A DNA stretch of 64,000 nt from Nocardioides furvisabuli (GTDB lineage Bacteria; Actinomycetota; Actinomycetes; Propionibacteriales; Nocardioidaceae), in assembly GCF_021083185.1 (NCBI RefSeq), contig NZ_JAIGQB010000003.1:186001-250000 (forward strand), written 5' to 3'. Position numbers and translations under genes: made by a program. Below, piece by piece: positions 45,351-53,528 of the stretch (positions are counted from its first letter, which is position 1; the number at the start of each line of letters is the position of its first letter). The notes beneath the pieces are model-generated. The model was not told the DNA's origin and searched no databases. It was given only the letters and a program-made list of their open reading frames with translations.

Positions 45351-46502
45351 GTGACGGACCGTCCCAGCGACAGCACGAGCGCGGACCCGGGCTCCGAGAC
45401 CCGCACAGAGTTTTCCACCGGCAGCGAAGCGCCCGCTGAGCGGGACCATCCACAGGATGCGGCGAGTTCTCCACAGGATGGTGCTGCCGCCGGCACAACA
45501 GCCGGCGTTTCACGTGAAACCCTTACAGAGGGTGTTTCACGTGAAACACGGCCCGCGTGGCAGGTCCGCACGGCCGCTGACATCGCCGCACAGGACAACG
45601 ACTTCACCGACCACGGCACGCCTCTCGCCCAGGCAGCCCAGCACTCTGTCCTCGCCCGCTCAGGCGGGTTGCGCCGGCAGGGGGTCCCACGACCGGAGGC
45701 CACGAGGGTGATGGTCGTTGCCAACCAGAAGGGTGGCGTCGGCAAGACGACGTCGACGGTCAACGTGGCCGCCGGTCTGGCGCAGCTCGGCCAGAAGGTG
45801 CTGGTGATCGACCTCGACCCGCAGGGCAACGCGTCCACCGCGCTGGGCGTCGAGCACCACCGCGGGACCCCGTCGACCTACGACATGCTCGTCGAGGGCG
45901 AGCCCCTCGCCGACGTGATGACCGAGTGCACCGACCTGCCGGGGCTGTGGGCCGTACCGGCCACGATCGACCTCGCCGGTGCTGAGATCGAGCTGGTCAG
46001 CGTGGTGGCCCGCGAGCAGCGCCTCGTCCGCGCGATCACCGCCCATCCCCTGGTCGGGACGGCTGCGGACGTGGGCGAGGACCGGTTCGACTACGTCTTC
46101 GTGGACTGCCCGCCCTCACTCGGTCTGCTCACCCTGAACGCGCTCGTGGCCGGTCGCGAGATGTTCATCCCGATCCAGGCGGAGTACTACGCGCTCGAAG
46201 GGCTCGGTCAGCTCCTCGAGACGGTCGAGATGGTGCGCCAGCACCTGAACCCGCAGCTCGTCGTGTCCACGATCCTGCTCACGATGTACGACGCCCGCAC
46301 CCGGTTGGCTGCCGGCGTCGCCGAAGAGGTGCGGAGCCACTTCGGAGACCAGGTCCTCAAGACGGCGGTTCCACGCTCGGTGCGGGTGTCGGAGGCGCCG
46401 TCGTACGGTCAGACGGTCATGACCTACGATCCTGCGTCGGCGGGTGCGCTGTCCTACCTGGAGGCTGCCCGCGAGATCGCCAGCAAGGGAGCCCCCGCAT
46501 GA
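45351..46502 (+). CDS. parA: Chromosome partitioning ATPase ParA (Soj)
   Basis: 383-aa Walker-type ATPase that moves ParB-bound origins. The ATPase domain starts at about 121: [20 protein letters not shown] (deviant Walker A), [13 protein letters not shown] and [15 protein letters not shown]. The first 120 residues are an acidic extension containing GVSRET twice (52-57, 61-66), each encoded by a parS site. GTG 45351 fits the GAGAGG at 45337-45342; GTG 45342 would add three residues. ParB overlaps by ATGA. Confidence 0.94.
   Translation: MTDRPSDSTSADPGSETRTEFSTGSEAPAERDHPQDAASSPQDGAAAGTTAGVSRETLTEGVSRETRPAWQVRTAADIAAQDNDFTDHGTPLAQAAQHSVLARSGGLRRQGVPRPEATRVMVVANQKGGVGKTTSTVNVAAGLAQLGQKVLVIDLDPQGNASTALGVEHHRGTPSTYDMLVEGEPLADVMTECTDLPGLWAVPATIDLAGAEIELVSVVAREQRLVRAITAHPLVGTAADVGEDRFDYVFVDCPPSLGLLTLNALVAGREMFIPIQAEYYALEGLGQLLETVEMVRQHLNPQLVVSTILLTMYDARTRLAAGVAEEVRSHFGDQVLKTAVPRSVRVSEAPSYGQTVMTYDPASAGALSYLEAAREIASKGAPA
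45507..45520. other. parS centromere site 1
   Basis: GTTTCACGTGAAAC, a perfect palindrome matching the bacterial parS core, inside the parA reading frame. ParB should bind here. Confidence 0.93.
45533..45548. other. parS centromere site 2
   Basis: TGTTTCACGTGAAACA, the full 16-bp parS consensus, 12 bp after site 1 and in the same reading frame of parA. Confidence 0.95.
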
Positions 46503-47503
46503 ACACCACCCCTCCCCGGCGCGGCCTCGGCCGCGGCCTCGGCTCCCTGATCCCCACGTCCCCCAGCGCATCGCCCGTGACCCCCTCCGGTCCCGAGGTG
46601 ACGGAGCGAGCCGCGAACGGCTCCTCCACGGATGGTTCCACGTGGAACAACTCAGCGAACGGGGTGGACCAGGTCGCAGGTGGCACCGTCGCCGGCGCCT
46701 ACTTCGCCGAGCTGCCGATCACCCAGGTGCGGCCGAATGCCCGCCAGCCCCGGCAGGTCTTCGAGGAGGAGGCGCTGGCCGAGCTGGTGCACTCCATCCG
46801 CGAGGTCGGGCTGCTCCAGCCGGTCGTCGTACGGAAGAGCGGCGAGGACTCCTACGAGCTGATCATGGGAGAGCGTCGCTGGCGTGCCTCCCAGGAGGCC
46901 GGTCGCGACACGATCCCTGCGATCGTGCGGGAGACCGACGACAACGACATGCTGCGCGACGCGCTGCTGGAGAACCTCCACCGCTCCCAGCTGAACCCTC
47001 TCGAGGAGGCGGCGGCCTACGGCCAGCTCCTCGAGGACTTCGGTTGCACCCACGAGGAGCTCGCCCAGCGCATCGGGCGTTCGCGCCCGCAGATCTCCAA
47101 CACGCTGCGCCTGCTGAAGCTCTCCCCGGCCGTCCAGCGACGGGTGGCAGCCGGAGTACTGTCCGCTGGCCACGCCCGCGCGCTGCTGAGCGTGGACGAC
47201 CCGGGCCTGCAGGACCGGCTCGCCGGTCGGGTGACCGCTGAGGGGATCTCCGTGCGTGGCCTCGAGGAGATCGTGTCCGTCGGCGTCTCCGAGGCCGACT
47301 CCCCCCGTGTGGTGCGCCGTGAGCCGACCGCCCCCGGCCTCGCCGACCTCGCGGACCGGCTCTCCGACCGCCTCGAGACCCGGGTGAAGGTCGACCTGGG
47401 CAAGGCCAAGGGCAAGATCACCGTCGAGTTCGCCAGCCTGGACGACCTACGTCGCATCGTCGACATCATGGACCCGCGCAACCGCGACGACCGGCCGATC
47501 TGA
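46499..47503 (+). CDS. parB: Chromosome partitioning protein ParB (Spo0J)
   Basis: 334-aa CTP-dependent DNA clamp that binds parS. Its N-terminus [13 protein letters not shown] is the ParA-stimulating motif. The CTP-binding domain has [15 protein letters not shown] and GERRWRAS (about 123-130); a helix-turn-helix follows near [23 protein letters not shown], and the dimerisation domain is at the C-terminus. ATG 46499 overlaps parA. A parS-like palindrome (46635-46648) lies in codons 46-50. A hairpin terminator follows 10 bp after the stop. Confidence 0.96.
   Translation: MNTTPPRRGLGRGLGSLIPTSPSASPVTPSGPEVTERAANGSSTDGSTWNNSANGVDQVAGGTVAGAYFAELPITQVRPNARQPRQVFEEEALAELVHSIREVGLLQPVVVRKSGEDSYELIMGERRWRASQEAGRDTIPAIVRETDDNDMLRDALLENLHRSQLNPLEEAAAYGQLLEDFGCTHEELAQRIGRSRPQISNTLRLLKLSPAVQRRVAAGVLSAGHARALLSVDDPGLQDRLAGRVTAEGISVRGLEEIVSVGVSEADSPRVVRREPTAPGLADLADRLSDRLETRVKVDLGKAKGKITVEFASLDDLRRIVDIMDPRNRDDRPI
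46635..46648. other. parS-like palindrome in parB
   Basis: GTTCCACGTGGAAC is a perfect palindrome with two symmetric changes from the parS core. Weak ParB site at most. Confidence 0.4.
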
Positions 47504-47512
47504 GACACGTAA

Positions 47513-47537
47513 CCGAACGCGAGGAACGAGCGTTCGG
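47513..47537 (+). terminator. Terminator after parB
   Basis: Perfect 8-bp stem CCGAACGC (47513-47520) and GCGTTCGG (47530-47537) with a 9-nt loop, 10 bp after the parB stop. Confidence 0.7.
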
Positions 47538-47596
47538 CGTGGGTGTGGCCAGGTGAGCAAGCGACACGCCTGCCTGCTCCACCCATCGAGTCCTTA

Positions 47597-47640
47597 AGTC
47601 GACAAAGCCACACATCGACAGATCGACCTGTCGACAGGTC
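47597..47640. repeat. Palindromic element, copy 2 (parB-plsC gap)
   Basis: GTCGACAAAG (47598-47607) and GACAGATCGACCTGTCGAC (47617-47635) match the dnaA copy in 28 of 29 bases, with a 9-nt instead of 1-nt spacer. It also forms the perfect 16-bp palindrome GACCTGTCGACAGGTC (47625-47640), whose last base is the first base of the plsC stop triplet. Confidence 0.75.
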
Positions 47641-48419
47641 TACTTGTTTCCTTGTCTCTTCGCCCGCTTCTCAGCCCGCCTGCGGGCACGTTCACGCTTC
47701 TCCGCGGCGTCGAGGGCCACGGCCTCCTCGAGCGTCGGGGCGCTGCCGCCCTTGGATGCGGGCAGCCACCAGGAGCCGGGTGGCTGCTCGGCCGCGGGGT
47801 ACTCGGCGATGACCTCGTCGAGGAGCCTCGACATCCGGGCGTGGAGCTCGGCGGTCTCGCCCACGGGGTCGGCACCGGTCACGTGCATGGGCTCTCCGAC
47901 CTTGATCGCGATCGTCGTGCCGCGGGAGAAGTCGCGCGGGTGATCCTTGGTCATCATCCGCTGGGTGCCCCACAGGATGACCGGGACGAGGGGTACGCCG
48001 GCCTCCGCCGCGATGCGCACGGCGCCGGTCTTGAACTCCTTGAGCTCCATCGCCCGCGAGATCGTGGCCTCCGGGAAGATCCCGACGGCCTCGCCCCGGC
48101 GCAGGTAGTCGACCGCAGTGTGGAAGCTCGCCACGCCCTCGCCGCGATCGACCTCGATGTGGTGCAGCGAGCGCATGAGGGGCCCGACCCAGCGGTGGTC
48201 GAACAGCTCGCGCTTGGCCATGAAGCGCACGAGGCGGCCCGAGGGGTTGGCGGCGAGCCCGCCGTAGACGAAGTCGACGTAGCCGATGTGGTTGTAGGCC
48301 AGCAGCACACCGCCGGTGCGCGGGACGTTGTCGGTGCCCGTCATCTGGAAGCGCTGCCCGAGCGCCCGGAAGGCGGTCTTGGCGGTCACGATGATCGGGG
48401 GGTAGGTCACGTCGCGCAT
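47640..48419 (-). CDS. 1-acyl-sn-glycerol-3-phosphate acyltransferase (PlsC family)
   Basis: 259-aa membrane-associated acyltransferase of phospholipid synthesis, making phosphatidate from lysophosphatidate. The catalytic HX4D is NHIGYVD (His44, Asp49); FMAKRELFDH, the FPEATISRAMELKEFKTGA acceptor site and VPVILWGTQR follow. The C-terminal 45 residues are charged, ending in Lys/Arg-rich RRRAEKRAKRQGNK, which may bind membrane. ATG 48419. Convergent with parB. Second acyltransferase in the window, with only the HX4D region alike. Confidence 0.92.
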   Translation of the reverse strand: MRDVTYPPIIVTAKTAFRALGQRFQMTGTDNVPRTGGVLLAYNHIGYVDFVYGGLAANPSGRLVRFMAKRELFDHRWVGPLMRSLHHIEVDRGEGVASFHTAVDYLRRGEAVGIFPEATISRAMELKEFKTGAVRIAAEAGVPLVPVILWGTQRMMTKDHPRDFSRGTTIAIKVGEPMHVTGADPVGETAELHARMSRLLDEVIAEYPAAEQPPGSWWLPASKGGSAPTLEEAVALDAAEKRERARRRAEKRAKRQGNK

Positions 48420-48493
48420 GGGCCGAAGCCTAGGGTCAGCGCCGCGTCGCGGCGAGCGTTCGTGACAGGCGACTCACGCGTCGCCCCACGCGC

Positions 48494-49708
48494 TCATCGC
48501 CGGGTCGCGAGGAAGTCCGCGATCCGGCCGATCGCCTCCTCCAGCACGCTCGCCTCCGGCAGCGTGACCAGCCGGAAGTGGTCGGGGGTGGGCCAGTTGA
48601 AGCCCGTGCCGTGCGTGACGAGGATCTTCTTGGCCCGGAGCAGGTCGATGACGAAGTCCTGGTCGTCCTCGATGGCGTAGACCTCGGGATCGAGCCGGGG
48701 GAAGCAGTAGAGCGCGCCACGTGGCTTGACGTTCGAGACACCGGGGATCTCGTTGAGCAACCGGTGGGCGAGCATCGACTGCTCGTAGAAGCGTCCCCCC
48801 GGCCCGATCAGCTCCTCGACCGACTGGTAGCCGCCCAGGGCGGTCTGGATCGCGTGCTGTGCGGGCACGTTGGCGCACATGCGCATGTTGGCGATCAGCG
48901 TGAGGCCCTCGAGGAAGTCGGTCGCGATCTCCTTCGGGCCCGAGATCATCACCCAGCCGGCACGGTAGCCGCAGACGCGGTAGGCCTTCGAGAGCCCGGA
49001 GAACGTCAGGCACAGCACGTCGTTGCCGCCGTACGTCGCCGCGTGGTGGTGCTGGGCGTCCTCGAAGAGGATCTTCTCGTAGATCTCGTCGGCCATGACC
49101 ACGAGCTGGTGGCGCCGCGCGATGTCGACGAGCCCCTTGACCGTCTCCTCGCTGTAGACCGCTCCCGTGGGGTTGTTCGGGTTGATGATCACCAGCGCGT
49201 GCGTGTTCTCGGTGATCTTGGCCTCGATGTCGGCGAGGTCGGGGTTCCAGTCGTCGTCCTCGTCGCAGCGGTAGTGCACGGGGATGCCACCGGCGAGCGT
49301 GACGGCGCCCGTCCACAGCGGGTAGTCCGGTGCCGGCACGAGGATCTCGTTGCCGTCGTCGACGAAGGCCTGGAGCACCATCGAGATGAGCTCGGAGACG
49401 CCGTTGCCGATGAAGATGTCCTCCACGCCGACGTCGCGCAGGCCGTGGGACTGGTAGTAGTGCATGACGGCGGTCCGTGCCGACCAGATGCCTTGCGAGT
49501 CGGCGTACCCCTGGGCGTCGGGCAGGTGGTGGATCATGTCGGCGAGGATCTGCTCGGGGGCCTCGAACCCGAACGGCGCGGTGTTGCCGATGTTGAGCTT
49601 GAGGATCCGGTGCCCCTCGGCCTCGAGGCGCTGGGCCTCGACCAGGATCGGGCCGCGGACGTCGTAGCGGACACCTTGCAGCTTCTTGCTCTGTCGGATC
49701 GGGCGCAC
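48494..49708 (-). CDS. Pyridoxal-phosphate aminotransferase, alanine (AlaA) type
   Basis: 404-aa class I aminotransferase. Start RQSKKLQGVRYDVRGPILVEAQRLEAEGH matches the bacterial AlaA/AspC-like group; LVIINPNNPTGAVYS, MADEIYEKILFED and the PLP lysine in FSGLSKAYRVCGYRAGWV (about 241) follow, with the Arg pair near the end (DHFRLVTLP). It likely moves amino groups between glutamate and pyruvate. GTG 49708. Divergent from a GNAT gene, 42 bp away. Confidence 0.92.
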   Translation of the reverse strand: MRPIRQSKKLQGVRYDVRGPILVEAQRLEAEGHRILKLNIGNTAPFGFEAPEQILADMIHHLPDAQGYADSQGIWSARTAVMHYYQSHGLRDVGVEDIFIGNGVSELISMVLQAFVDDGNEILVPAPDYPLWTGAVTLAGGIPVHYRCDEDDDWNPDLADIEAKITENTHALVIINPNNPTGAVYSEETVKGLVDIARRHQLVVMADEIYEKILFEDAQHHHAATYGGNDVLCLTFSGLSKAYRVCGYRAGWVMISGPKEIATDFLEGLTLIANMRMCANVPAQHAIQTALGGYQSVEELIGPGGRFYEQSMLAHRLLNEIPGVSNVKPRGALYCFPRLDPEVYAIEDDQDFVIDLLRAKKILVTHGTGFNWPTPDHFRLVTLPEASVLEEAIGRIADFLATRR

Positions 49709-49750
49709 GACTCATCCTCTCAGGCGCTGCGCGGGGCTAGCATCGGTGTC

Positions 49751-50395
49751 GTGTCACGCAAGACCGCACGCCTCACCGTCGACCACCTCGCGGAGCTGGC
49801 CGACCCGGTGCGCGCGTGCCTGTTCTGGGAGCTCACGCCCGTGGACCGCTCCCGCCTCGACGAGCGGGAGCGGATCGCGGAGAAGGAGAGCTGGGTCTCA
49901 GGGGTCCTGCGCGACTGGGGCTCGTGCGGGCGGGTCGTACGCGTCGACGGGCGCACGGTCGGGGTGATCATCTACGCCCCGGCACCCCGCTTCCCGGGTG
50001 CTGCGTCGCTGCCCACTGCGCCGTCCACGCCGGACGCCGTGGTCGCGGCGACGGCGTGGATCGAGCCCGGGATGAGGGGTGGGGGCCTGGGGAGGCTGCT
50101 GGTGCAGGCGATGGCCGCCGACCTCGTGGAGCGCGGCCACACGGCCGTGGAGGCGTACGGCGACACGCGGGGGCGACCGGACGGTTGCGTGCTGCCTGCG
50201 GACTTCCTCGGCAGCGTGGGGTTCAAGACCCAACGCGCGCACCCGACGACACCGCGGATGCGGATGGAGCTGCGCACCGCGCTGAGCTGGAAGGACGAGG
50301 TCGAGCTGGCGCTCGAACGCATGTGGGGAGTCGTCCGCCCCACGCAGAAGGCGGCCCGCCCGATCGGATCGGTGCGGACCGCCTCTGGCGACTGA
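49751..50395 (+). CDS. GNAT-family acetyltransferase
   Basis: 214-aa protein with a GNAT fold. The acetyl-CoA loop is the weak form MRGGGLGRLLVQAMAADLVERG (about 114-135), preceded by VVAATAWIEPG. The N-terminal region (LFWELTPVDRSRLDERERIAEKESWV) resembles actinobacterial GNATs of unknown target. The C-terminal 40 residues are beyond the fold. GTG 49751. Convergent with trxA, 7 bp apart. It occupies the place where cwlM lies in mycobacteria. Confidence 0.8.
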   Translation: MSRKTARLTVDHLAELADPVRACLFWELTPVDRSRLDERERIAEKESWVSGVLRDWGSCGRVVRVDGRTVGVIIYAPAPRFPGAASLPTAPSTPDAVVAATAWIEPGMRGGGLGRLLVQAMAADLVERGHTAVEAYGDTRGRPDGCVLPADFLGSVGFKTQRAHPTTPRMRMELRTALSWKDEVELALERMWGVVRPTQKAARPIGSVRTASGD

Positions 50396-50402
50396 GGACA
50401 GC

Positions 50403-50726
50403 TCAGATGATGCCCTCGAGCTCCTTGAGGAGCGCGGCCTTGGGCTTGGCACCGACGATGGACTTCACGACCTCGCCGCCCTGGTAGACGTTGATGGTCG
50501 GGATGCCGGTGACGCGGTAGGACGAGGGGGTCACCGGGTTCTCGTCGACGTTCATCTTGAGGAACGTGAGCTTCTCGCCGTGCTCGGCGTTCAGCTCGTC
50601 GAGGATCGGGGCGACCTGGCGGCACGGACCGCACCACTCCGCCCAGAAGTCCACGAGGACGGGCTTGTCGGACTTGAGGACCTGCGCCTCGAACTCGGCG
50701 TCGGTCACAGCGGCGATGTTGGCCAC
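50403..50726 (-). CDS. trxA: Thioredoxin
   Basis: 107-aa redox protein with active site WAEWCGPCRQVAPIL (Cys32, Cys35), cis-Pro region TGIPTINVYQGG and the usual length. GTG 50726 (VANIAAVTD), with GAAAGGGGC upstream, is used rather than the longer frame. Reduced by the thioredoxin reductase encoded 236 bp upstream on the same strand; it can in turn serve the peroxidase at 11.1 kb. Confidence 0.96.
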   Translation of the reverse strand: MANIAAVTDAEFEAQVLKSDKPVLVDFWAEWCGPCRQVAPILDELNAEHGEKLTFLKMNVDENPVTPSSYRVTGIPTINVYQGGEVVKSIVGAKPKAALLKELEGII

Positions 50727-50962
50727 GGGTGTGCCCCTTTCATCGGGATAGGTCGGGGTGTCGATCAATCCAACACCACTGCCCGGACAGTTGTTCCCGC
50801 CCACGCCCTCGCCGTGGCCCGGTAGTCCACCGGGCTTCGGCTGCGTGCAGCCCCCCGGAACAGCCGTTTCCCGGTGGACTACCCGCTCAACGCCGCACGG
50901 CCCGTCGACCGTGGCCCGGGTGGACCTGTGGGTCGACGAGCCGCGCGAGGTGGCGGAGGTGC
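50727..50962 (-). other. trxB-trxA intergenic region with nested inverted repeats
   Basis: 236 bp. A perfect 14-bp inverted repeat GGTAGTCCACCGGG (50821-50834) and CCCGGTGGACTACC (50870-50883) encloses a smaller hairpin GGCTGC-GT-GCAGCC (50839-50852). Neither arm is near a stop codon: trxB ends at 50963, 80 bp away. Could be an attenuator or trxA regulator. Confidence 0.5.
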
Positions 50963-51976
50963 TCAGGCGCCGGCGGTCTGCACCTCTTCGGCGATCGCCT
51001 CGACGGTCGCGGCGGCGTCACCGGCGGTCGACGCCTCGTGGTCGAGGGCTGCGATGAAGCGCTCGGCGTCGAGGGCGGCCGCACAGCCCGTGCCGGCAGC
51101 GGTGATGGCTTGGCGGTAGTGGTGGTCGACGAGGTCGCCGGCGGCGAAGACGCCCGGCAGGTTGGTCTTGGTCGAGGGGTGCTCGACGAGGACGTAGCCG
51201 TCGTCGTCGAGGTCGACCTGGCCGGTGAGCAGCTCCGAGCGGGGGTCGTGGCCGATCGCGATGAAGAGACCGGTGACGTCGAGCCGGCGCTCCTCGCCCG
51301 TCACGGTGTCGCGCAGCTCGATCGACTCGAGCTTGTCGGCGCCGTTGATCGCGGCCACCTCGGAGTTCCACACCATCTCGAGCTTCGGGTCGGCGAAGGC
51401 ACGCTCCTGCATGATCTTGGAGGCGCGCAGCTCGTCGCGGCGGTGGATGAGGTAGACCTTCGAGGCGAAGCGGGTGAGGAAGGTCGCCTCCTCGATCGCG
51501 GAGTCGCCACCACCGACGACCGCGATGGCCTGCTCGCGGAAGAAGAAGCCGTCGCACGTCGCGCACCACGAGACACCGCGCCCGGACAGCTCGTCCTCGC
51601 GGGGCAGGCCGAGCTTGCGGTAGCCCGAGCCCGTGGACAGGATCACCGAGCGCGCGGTGTAGGTGTCGGTGGCAGTCCTGACGACCTTCACGTCACCGGT
51701 GAGGTCGACCTCGACCACGTCGTCGGAGACCAGCTCGGCGCCGAAGCGCTCGGCCTGCGCGCGCATCTCGTCCATCAGCGCCGGGCCCATGATCCCGTCA
51801 CGGAAGCCGGGGAAGTTCTCCACCTCGGTGGTGTTCATCAGCGCACCGCCGGCGGTGACCGATCCCTCGAACACCAGCGGCTCCAGCGCCGCACGGGCCG
51901 CGTAGACAGCGGCGGTGTAGCCCGAGGGCCCCGAGCCGATGATGATCACGTTGCGCGTGTCGGTGGTCTCGCTCAT
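50963..51976 (-). CDS. trxB: Thioredoxin reductase
   Basis: 337-aa FAD/NADPH flavoprotein. FAD motif [19 protein letters not shown] (10-28), redox-active WCATCDG (Cys about 138, 141), NADPH motif [13 protein letters not shown] and C-terminal FAD motif [22 protein letters not shown]-terminal tail of about 30 residues. Reduces TrxA. ATG 51976. In mycobacteria trxB2 and trxC lie next to sigM, as here. Confidence 0.97.
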   Translation of the reverse strand: MSETTDTRNVIIIGSGPSGYTAAVYAARAALEPLVFEGSVTAGGALMNTTEVENFPGFRDGIMGPALMDEMRAQAERFGAELVSDDVVEVDLTGDVKVVRTATDTYTARSVILSTGSGYRKLGLPREDELSGRGVSWCATCDGFFFREQAIAVVGGGDSAIEEATFLTRFASKVYLIHRRDELRASKIMQERAFADPKLEMVWNSEVAAINGADKLESIELRDTVTGEERRLDVTGLFIAIGHDPRSELLTGQVDLDDDGYVLVEHPSTKTNLPGVFAAGDLVDHHYRQAITAAGTGCAAALDAERFIAALDHEASTAGDAAATVEAIAEEVQTAGA

Positions 51977-52087
51977 GGGGCTGTGTCACTCCTGCTGGGT
52001 CGGGTGTCTTCCTACGACGTGCTCAACCGATCGTAGGCCAGCGTTCTTCCCGGGCCGGTGGTGATGCGGACCCCACTGCGGCCGGGG

Positions 52088-52106
52088 GCCGGCTCAGGGA
52101 GCCGGC
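52088..52106 (-). terminator. Hairpin at the end of the anti-sigma gene
   Basis: GCCGGCTC (52088-52095) pairs with GAGCCGGC (52099-52106) around a 3-nt loop; the stop codon of the putative anti-sigma gene is inside it. It separates that operon from trxB. Confidence 0.6.
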
Positions 52107-52822
52107 AGCGTGAGCGTGCGCACCGGCTCGGGTACGCCGCAGACGTAGACCGCGACCTGCTGGGCCGCGCCGTCCGGGCGCTGGAAGACCAGTGCCCCGG
52201 CCTGGCCGTCGACCTGCGCGGCGAGGCGACGCCGGGAGTCGGTCGGGGGCAGCTCGCACCGCCCGAGCGCGTCGGCCGAGCCCAGCTGGAAGCGCGCGAG
52301 GTCCTCGCGGAGCTCCTGCACCTGCTGGTCGAGCTCCGGGTCGGCCGACGACAGCGTCGGGAGGCCGGCGTCGGGGGCGACCTGCGTGCTCTTCAGGGAC
52401 TCGGGTGCGGTCTCGGCAGCCCCGGCGGAACCGTCGTCCTCGGCGTCCGGCTGGGCAGACTCGGCGAGCGAGGTCTCGCGGTCGGCGGTCGCGGCCTCAC
52501 CGCCGCCGGCGATGTCGTCACCCGAGCGGGGCAGCGCCTGGCCGAGGGCGACGCCCGCGACGACCACGGCGGCCGCTGCGAGCAGGCCGCCGCCGGCCAG
52601 GCGCCGGCGGCGGGCGCCGAGGTCGGCGACCGTTGCGGGCACGGGCTCCTCGGACGCACTCTCGGACGCACGGGGTGCGGCGCCGCGTTCGGCGACCAGG
52701 GAGGCGAGCACGTCGTCGAGGCGGGCGACGACCGCGGGAGGGGTGGGCCCCTCGTGGCGCGCCTCGGCCAGGAGGCGGCGTACGGCCTCCTGCTCGGGGG
52801 TCGGGCGGGGAGAGTCGGTCAT
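52094..52822 (-). CDS. Putative membrane-bound anti-sigma factor for SigM
   Basis: 242-aa protein with a cytoplasmic N-terminal part (1-75) containing EQEAVRRLLAEARHEGPTPPAVVARLDDVLASLVAE, one membrane helix (76-95) and an extracytoplasmic acidic domain. The N-terminal helix pair preceding a single helix resembles Rv3912, the mycobacterial anti-SigM (RsmA-type). It lacks the HxxxCxxC zinc motif. It starts 4 bp after sigM. The extracytoplasmic domain has two Cys, GRCELPP and VYVCGVPE, possibly a disulfide. Confidence 0.72.
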   Translation of the reverse strand: MTDSPRPTPEQEAVRRLLAEARHEGPTPPAVVARLDDVLASLVAERGAAPRASESASEEPVPATVADLGARRRRLAGGGLLAAAAVVVAGVALGQALPRSGDDIAGGGEAATADRETSLAESAQPDAEDDGSAGAAETAPESLKSTQVAPDAGLPTLSSADPELDQQVQELREDLARFQLGSADALGRCELPPTDSRRRLAAQVDGQAGALVFQRPDGAAQQVAVYVCGVPEPVRTLTLPAP

Positions 52823-52826
52823 CGGA

Positions 52827-53528
52827 TCACCTCCTCGGGGATCGGTGCTCGGGTGGGTCGGCTCGGGCGCGTGGTGGCTCGCGGGGCCGCACGGTGGGTT
52901 GGACGGGGCCGTCGGGAGGCGGGTTCCCGTGAGGCGGGTCACCGGACGGGTGGTGCAGGTCGGCCAGGAGTCCGGCCAGGCGCGTGCGCCCCCGCGAGCA
53001 GCGCGACTTCACGGTGCCCTCGGCGCAGTCGAGCATCACCGCGACCTCGGCGACCGGGTAGCCCTCCATGTCGACCAGCACCAGCGCCGCACGCTGGTCT
53101 GCGGGCAGCGTCGCGAGGGCGGCCAGCACGCGCCGGCGGCGTTCGTTGCCCTCGGCCGCCTCCTCGGGGCGATCGTCGTGCGCCGCGGTCGCGACGAGCG
53201 TGCCCCGGTCCTCGACGTCGTCGGGCATGGCCTCGACGCGGCGGATCTTGGAGGCGCGGATCCGGTCGAGGCAGGCGTTCACCACGACCCGGTGCAGCCA
53301 CGTCGTCACTGCGGCCTCACCCCGGTAGGAGCCGGCCCGGCGGAATGCGGCGACCATCGCGTCCTGCAGGCCGTCGGCCGCGTCCTCGGGGTTTCCCATG
53401 GTGCGCAACGCGACGGCCCACAGCCGGTCGCGGTGGCGGGCGAAGAGCTCACCGAAGGCGTCGGCGTCCCCCTCGACGTGCGCCTGGAGCAGCGCCTGGT
53501 CGGACCGGTCGCTCACCGGAGCGCTCAT
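52827..53528 (-). CDS. sigM: ECF RNA polymerase sigma factor SigM
   Basis: 233-aa extracytoplasmic-function sigma factor. Region 2 (about 20-85) has DADAFGELFARHRDRLW and AADGLQDAMVAAFRRAGSYRGEAAVTTWLHRVVVNACLD; region 4 (about 128-180) has LPADQRAALVLVDMEGYPVAEVAVMLDCAEGTVKSRCSRGR. The last 45 residues are Pro/Arg-rich, not part of the fold. ATG 53528 overlaps the pseudokinase stop. Next to murJ and trxB as in mycobacteria (Rv3911). Confidence 0.93.
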   Translation of the reverse strand: MSAPVSDRSDQALLQAHVEGDADAFGELFARHRDRLWAVALRTMGNPEDAADGLQDAMVAAFRRAGSYRGEAAVTTWLHRVVVNACLDRIRASKIRRVEAMPDDVEDRGTLVATAAHDDRPEEAAEGNERRRRVLAALATLPADQRAALVLVDMEGYPVAEVAVMLDCAEGTVKSRCSRGRTRLAGLLADLHHPSGDPPHGNPPPDGPVQPTVRPREPPRARADPPEHRSPRR

